From contig JAIOPL010000006.1 in the NCBI GenBank assembly GCA_021413925.1, positions 124,001-188,000 on the forward strand: DNA of 64,000 nt. The letters run 5' to 3'. The notes under the pieces are model-generated. The model saw nothing but the letters and a program-made list of their open reading frames with translations, ran no database searches and had not been told where the DNA came from. The position numbers were made by a program, and so were the translations under genes. Position 1 is the stretch's first letter, and the number at the start of each line of letters is the position of its first letter. Source of the DNA: Verrucomicrobiota bacterium (GTDB lineage: Bacteria; Verrucomicrobiota; Verrucomicrobiia; Chthoniobacterales; UBA6821). Shown here one piece after another: positions 60,481-64,000 of the stretch.

Positions 60481-61182
60481 TTACCTTGTTCGCTTGGCTA
60501 CGCACTCAGCATCCATTCCCTCATGCGGGGTTTTTCCCATGGCATGCGTGGCATCCAGGCGATCCAAGAGGCACCGCCGGTGTTTTCGTCTGCGGCTGCC
60601 GCCAATGAAATAGACGATCCTTTTGCGCTGGATGGCCAGCTTGTGATGGCTGGCAATATGCCATCCGCCATCCAGAAGAAAGAAGCCTGCAAAGTGTTTC
60701 AGCACGAATGAGTCGACGCAGGAAAGGAGCAGGGCCGTCGTGTGAGCCCCGTTGGAAAAACCTCCCATCAGACTTCGCTGCGGATCGAGATTGGGGACCG
60801 CTTTGAAGAGAGCTTTGAGCATTGTTTGATAACAGCGAGCGATCAGGGGATAGTCGTCGTATGCACTGATCAACAAGCCGTTGAATATCTCGGAAGAATC
60901 CAGACCCTTTTTGAAGAGCGGCATGGTCACTGCAATAAAATCCTGATCCTCCGTTAGCCGACGGACATAACTGATTTCGCTCTCGGTGACCTCGCCGCCC
61001 TCACCTCCCGTCAAATAGACCAGCAGAGGAAATCGAGCGTCCGGAGTGTAGTTTCGGGGCAATGACGCAAGAAGTCGCGGCTGGATTTCTTTGCCGCGGA
61101 ACACGCCGCACAGCGTATTGGGAAGCTCCGGGAATCGAAGATCCAAAAGCTGGCCGGGCCGGAGTGATCTTCCACGCTTCAT
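60481..61182 (-). CDS. Alpha/beta-hydrolase esterase (PHB depolymerase/esterase D-like)
   Basis: 233 residues from ATG 61182 (MKRGRSLRPGQ); a TTG-started frame to 61221 is less likely. Core: FPLLVYLTGGEGGEVTES (oxyanion region), YPLIARCYQTMLKALFKAVP, and the nucleophile elbow MGGFSNGAHTTALLL (G-x-S-x-G). No signal peptide. The expected C-terminal His lies in the THAMGKTPHEGMDAECV region, which is short and basic, so the end may be degenerate. It is transcribed after the beta-mannosidase with about 90 bases between, which suggests a role with acylated plant polysaccharides. Confidence 0.65.
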   Translation of the reverse strand: MKRGRSLRPGQLLDLRFPELPNTLCGVFRGKEIQPRLLASLPRNYTPDARFPLLVYLTGGEGGEVTESEISYVRRLTEDQDFIAVTMPLFKKGLDSSEIFNGLLISAYDDYPLIARCYQTMLKALFKAVPNLDPQRSLMGGFSNGAHTTALLLSCVDSFVLKHFAGFFLLDGGWHIASHHKLAIQRKRIVYFIGGSRRRKHRRCLLDRLDATHAMGKTPHEGMDAECVAKRTR

Positions 61183-61272
61183 AATTCCTATAATTCCTTG
61201 CGTCGTCTTATCTTTTTCCAAACAAAAAGTTTATCCTGTCAGAATCCCCTCCGTCGTAAAATCGGGGATTTC

Positions 61273-63759
61273 TCAAGGGTTGCCCCAGCGGAGAATCTTC
61301 GGTTCCCCGAGGCTCTCCGGCCAAGGCAGAACGGTGGGGATGCCGGGATAGACATCAAAAAAGTTATCAGGCAACGGCCGGTCGCCATCCAGGTCGAGGC
61401 AAATCCGCCATGCGAAGCTGTTGCTGGTGAAAGTGGCAAAGCCGTTGGCGACTTCTACGCCGACATTAGCCTGCGGCCATTCCATTTCCCGGAAGAAGGG
61501 TAGAACCAAGGCGTCGCGCGCCACCTCCGACCCCTTGTGCACCAACCGCGCGAAGGCGACATGCTTGGTAATCCCGAGAGTGTCCCATTCGGTGGCAGAA
61601 AACTCCGCAAGGACCGTGCTGGCGTTGCCCGGGAGCTTCACAGGGATGGTGCGCTCGAAGGGATAGGTTCCCTTCAACTCAAGCAGGCCAAAGTGCAGTT
61701 CCGCCTCGATTTCGGGTCCATCGTTCACGCCGAAGATGCGAACCGTGTCGTTCTCCCGAACGACCACCACCGACTCCCGCTGGAAGGCGCGGCGAACGGG
61801 CCAGAAAGCCGGTGTCCGGTTGGCAAGGGCATCGATGATCGTCCAGCTTCGCGAGCAGGGCCAGATATCATTAAGCATCCAGAAGACGGCCGCAGAGCTG
61901 TCGAACATCCGGCGGCGGAAATTTTTGATATACTCGGCCAGTCCGGAGCCCTGAACCACCCCCGCCCAATACACATAATCCTCGATTGTCAGATCCTCGA
62001 CTTTCTTGCCGAGCCATTGCTCGAGCATGAGGTCTGGTGAGTAGGCCGGGATGTTGTCCCAGGCGGTGAGGCTGTTGTCGTGAAGTTCCCAGGCGAATGA
62101 ACCGGGTTTTTCCTCCCCGCCTGCCAGCGCCGCACGCACGGCTGGCAAACTGTTTGGCCCCAAAATACCGCCTTCGTTCGGGAACCGGCATGGCATCTCG
62201 CGATACTTGCGAAAATCATTGTCGCCAAAACCGACCTGCCAAGGATGTTGATCCCCCCAGAGGTTGTGGTTTGCCGTTTCACCATCCGGCGAAAAGGGCG
62301 AACTCGGCTGGTAGTAGCGGCCGGGATCCTCCGCGCGAAGAATTCGCGGCAAGACCAGGTGGTAAAGCGCATAGTCGGGGTAGGCGACGCCTTTTTCATA
62401 TTCCCACTCCCATGAACCCCATTCGATCTCGTTGTTTCCGCACCAGATGATGAGGCTCGGATGGTGGGCCAAACGACGCACTTGGTGCGTGGCCTCGACG
62501 CAGACATCGGCGAGGAAATGCTCATCGGTGGCGGGGTATTTGAAGCAGGCGAAAATAAAATCCTGCCAGACCAGAATGCCGCGCTCGTCGCACAGGTCGT
62601 AAAAATCCGCGCCTTCATAGACGCCGCCGCCCCAGACCCGCAGGAAATTGCAGTTGGCCTCAAGCGCAAGATCTATGAGCACTTCATGGCGACTGCGATT
62701 GATCCGGCTCAAGATGAGATCCACGGGAACATAGTTCCCCCCCTTGCAAAATATCGGCTTTCCATTCACCTCAACGGTGAAGAAACGCCCCTCGACGGGA
62801 TGCGGAAGCTGATTGATCCGCACCTCGCGAAAACCTACCCGGCGGGTATCGCCGCCAAATTGGCCCGAGGCGTTGTGGAGTTCCACCCGCACCGTGTAGC
62901 GCGTCTGGGAACCATGCCCCACCGGCCACCACAACCCGGGATTTTCCATCGAGAGGCTGGCCTCCAGGGTGTTCATTCCCGGAGCGAGCGTCACTTGACG
63001 GCGTTCGGTCTGTCCCGTTTCATCGATGCGAAGGAGGATCTCGGCGGAGAGTTCGGCTTGGCCGAGATTTTCGGCAAAGAGACGGGCCTTCACCTGACCG
63101 CGTTTGGTCTCCAAGGAAAGGTCGGTGGTGACGCTCAGGTTTTCCCACCGGACACCGGAAGCGATCTCCAGGCGCACATCGCCAGGGATGCCGACATTCA
63201 TGAGCCGCGGCGACCAGTCCCAACCCTGCTGGCTTTGGGTCTTGCGCAACCAAGGCGTCTTTGCGAGGCGATGGTTCAGGCGCAATCCGTAGCCATCGGC
63301 GGCGCGGTCCATCGTATGAAAGAGCCCCGCCTCCACCTGCACCACGATCTCATTGGTTCCGGCACGGAGTGCATCGGTGGCCTCCACTCTCAGCGGATGA
63401 AAGGCATTGGCATGCGAGCCGAGGGATTTCCCGTTGAGGTAGACCGAGGCCGCCAGATCCAGCGACTCAAAAAACACCCAGGCCCGCTCACCGGCCGCCA
63501 GCTCGGGAGCCTCAAAAGTCCTGCGATAATACCAGATAGTTTCCTCCACCCAGCGGCATGCCAGCACATTGGTGCCGAGGTTCGGCTCGGGAATGACTCC
63601 GGCCGCAATCAGCGATTCATGCACGCTGCCGGGGACATTCGCGGGCCAGGCGCGGTTCCACTTGACGTCTCCCGCAAGCACACGGGCGATTCGCTCGCCC
63701 CGCTCACCATCGTTCCATCGGATCTGCCACTCACCATTCAGGGAAATTATCTTGTTCAT
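61273..63759 (-). CDS. Beta-mannosidase, glycoside hydrolase family 2
   Basis: 828 residues. N-terminal jelly-roll sugar-binding domain (SLNGEWQIRWNDG, PGSVHESLIAAGVIP, YYRRTFEAPEL), then immunoglobulin-like domains, then the TIM barrel. The acid/base Glu is in IIWCGNNEIEWGSWEWEYEKG (N-N-E) and the probable nucleophile Glu is in CRFPNEGGILGPNSLPAV. The motifs NFLRVWGGGVYEGADFYDLCDERGILVWQDF and MLNDIWPCSRSWTIID are typical of GH2 mannosidases. There is no signal peptide, so it acts on imported oligosaccharides. The adjacent esterase may remove acyl groups from the same substrates. Confidence 0.92.
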   Translation of the reverse strand: MNKIISLNGEWQIRWNDGERGERIARVLAGDVKWNRAWPANVPGSVHESLIAAGVIPEPNLGTNVLACRWVEETIWYYRRTFEAPELAAGERAWVFFESLDLAASVYLNGKSLGSHANAFHPLRVEATDALRAGTNEIVVQVEAGLFHTMDRAADGYGLRLNHRLAKTPWLRKTQSQQGWDWSPRLMNVGIPGDVRLEIASGVRWENLSVTTDLSLETKRGQVKARLFAENLGQAELSAEILLRIDETGQTERRQVTLAPGMNTLEASLSMENPGLWWPVGHGSQTRYTVRVELHNASGQFGGDTRRVGFREVRINQLPHPVEGRFFTVEVNGKPIFCKGGNYVPVDLILSRINRSRHEVLIDLALEANCNFLRVWGGGVYEGADFYDLCDERGILVWQDFIFACFKYPATDEHFLADVCVEATHQVRRLAHHPSLIIWCGNNEIEWGSWEWEYEKGVAYPDYALYHLVLPRILRAEDPGRYYQPSSPFSPDGETANHNLWGDQHPWQVGFGDNDFRKYREMPCRFPNEGGILGPNSLPAVRAALAGGEEKPGSFAWELHDNSLTAWDNIPAYSPDLMLEQWLGKKVEDLTIEDYVYWAGVVQGSGLAEYIKNFRRRMFDSSAAVFWMLNDIWPCSRSWTIIDALANRTPAFWPVRRAFQRESVVVVRENDTVRIFGVNDGPEIEAELHFGLLELKGTYPFERTIPVKLPGNASTVLAEFSATEWDTLGITKHVAFARLVHKGSEVARDALVLPFFREMEWPQANVGVEVANGFATFTSNSFAWRICLDLDGDRPLPDNFFDVYPGIPTVLPWPESLGEPKILRWGNP

Positions 63760-64000
63760 TTATTTAAAAGCGGTCGGTCGGAGGCGTTGAGAAACGGTAA
63801 TCCTCTTCCACTTGCGCGGAATCATTCAACCGTAATTTGCATTGGGAATTCCTGAGATCATGGGAGGCGGCGTTAAGGAAACGCTGATTTAATCGCATAG
63901 AGGCCGTTGCGGGAAGCCGTAGCGGATGCGAAGCAACGACCGGGCAAGCCATGGGCCGCGGGCAAGGCGGCTTGGCACGAGCATCCCCGCAGCGGGCTGT
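63760..64000. other. Window end, no gene; copy of a dispersed repeat
   Basis: 241 bases upstream of the mannosidase gene. The last 110 bases include GCAACGACCGGGCAAGCCAT, which is the inverted relative of the repeat at 22674-22716. Frames here are short and repeat-derived. No promoter hexamers were convincing. Confidence 0.45.

Noticed and set aside
62461-63855. 464-codon plus-strand frame across the beta-mannosidase
   Set aside because: Antisense shadow; the GH2 catalytic motifs are all on the minus strand.
63764-63952. 62-codon minus-strand frame upstream of the mannosidase
   Set aside because: It is drawn partly from a dispersed repeat shared with 22.7 kb and has no domain resemblance.

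Overview
The window looks like a chromosomal segment of a Verrucomicrobiota bacterium, perhaps from the Chthoniobacterales/Spartobacteria side. The basis is gene content and style: a very large autotransporter-associated beta-strand-repeat protein ending in a PEP-CTERM anchor, paired PilT-type ATPases, many housekeeping genes in short operons, moderately high G+C, and abundant short dispersed hairpin repeats. This is inference from features; no marker phylogeny was run.

Layout. 0-10.2 kb: 3' end of an RlmI-like methyltransferase, a YqjD/YqjE/YqjK-like membrane cluster, two PilT-family ATPases, coaX, dnaE, then yraN-rnhB-rplS on the other strand. 10.3-14.6 kb: xylulokinase, a UbiX-type flavin prenyltransferase and an acyltransferase converging on xylose isomerase at a clear intrinsic terminator. 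14.7-21.6 kb: a possible gene fossil, folD, an M16 peptidase with ispD, a YqeY protein, gltX-aroE, and an AbrB/PIN toxin-antitoxin pair. 21.6-28.6 kb: the translation operon nusA-infB-rbfA-DHH phosphoesterase-truB-ribF on the minus strand with a good promoter. 28.6-39 kb: a family 39 glycosyltransferase, an orphan branched-chain amino-acid-type binding protein, tRNA-Ser with a truncated tandem copy, a histone H1-like gene with nuoA, a phosphatase-serine hydroxymethyltransferase fusion, and zwf-opcA. 39-45 kb: a class A PBP lacking canonical transpeptidase residues, galT-galK and a ROK kinase, bracketed by inverted copies of a composite repeat. 45.9-50.7 kb: the giant PEP-CTERM protein. 50.7-53.8 kb: an accessory island with two toxin-antitoxin pairs, six identically oriented REP-like hairpins and an IS200/RAYT-like HUH transposase. 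53.8-60.3 kb: a polysaccharide O-acetylation cassette of one MBOAT and three AlgJ/AlgX-like proteins. 60.3-64 kb: a MITE-like hairpin, an esterase and a GH2 beta-mannosidase.

How the parts connect. xylA/xylB, galT/galK, the ROK kinase, zwf/opcA and the beta-mannosidase point to growth on plant-type sugars with entry into the pentose phosphate pathway. The acetylation cassette, family 39 glycosyltransferase and PEP-CTERM protein point to a modified, secreted surface. The most unusual non-coding content is the repeat landscape: TAGAGC-ended MITE-like elements whose ends supply gene stop codons, the REP hairpins around the RAYT-like gene, and pyrimidine-rich iterated leaders just upstream of several start codons.
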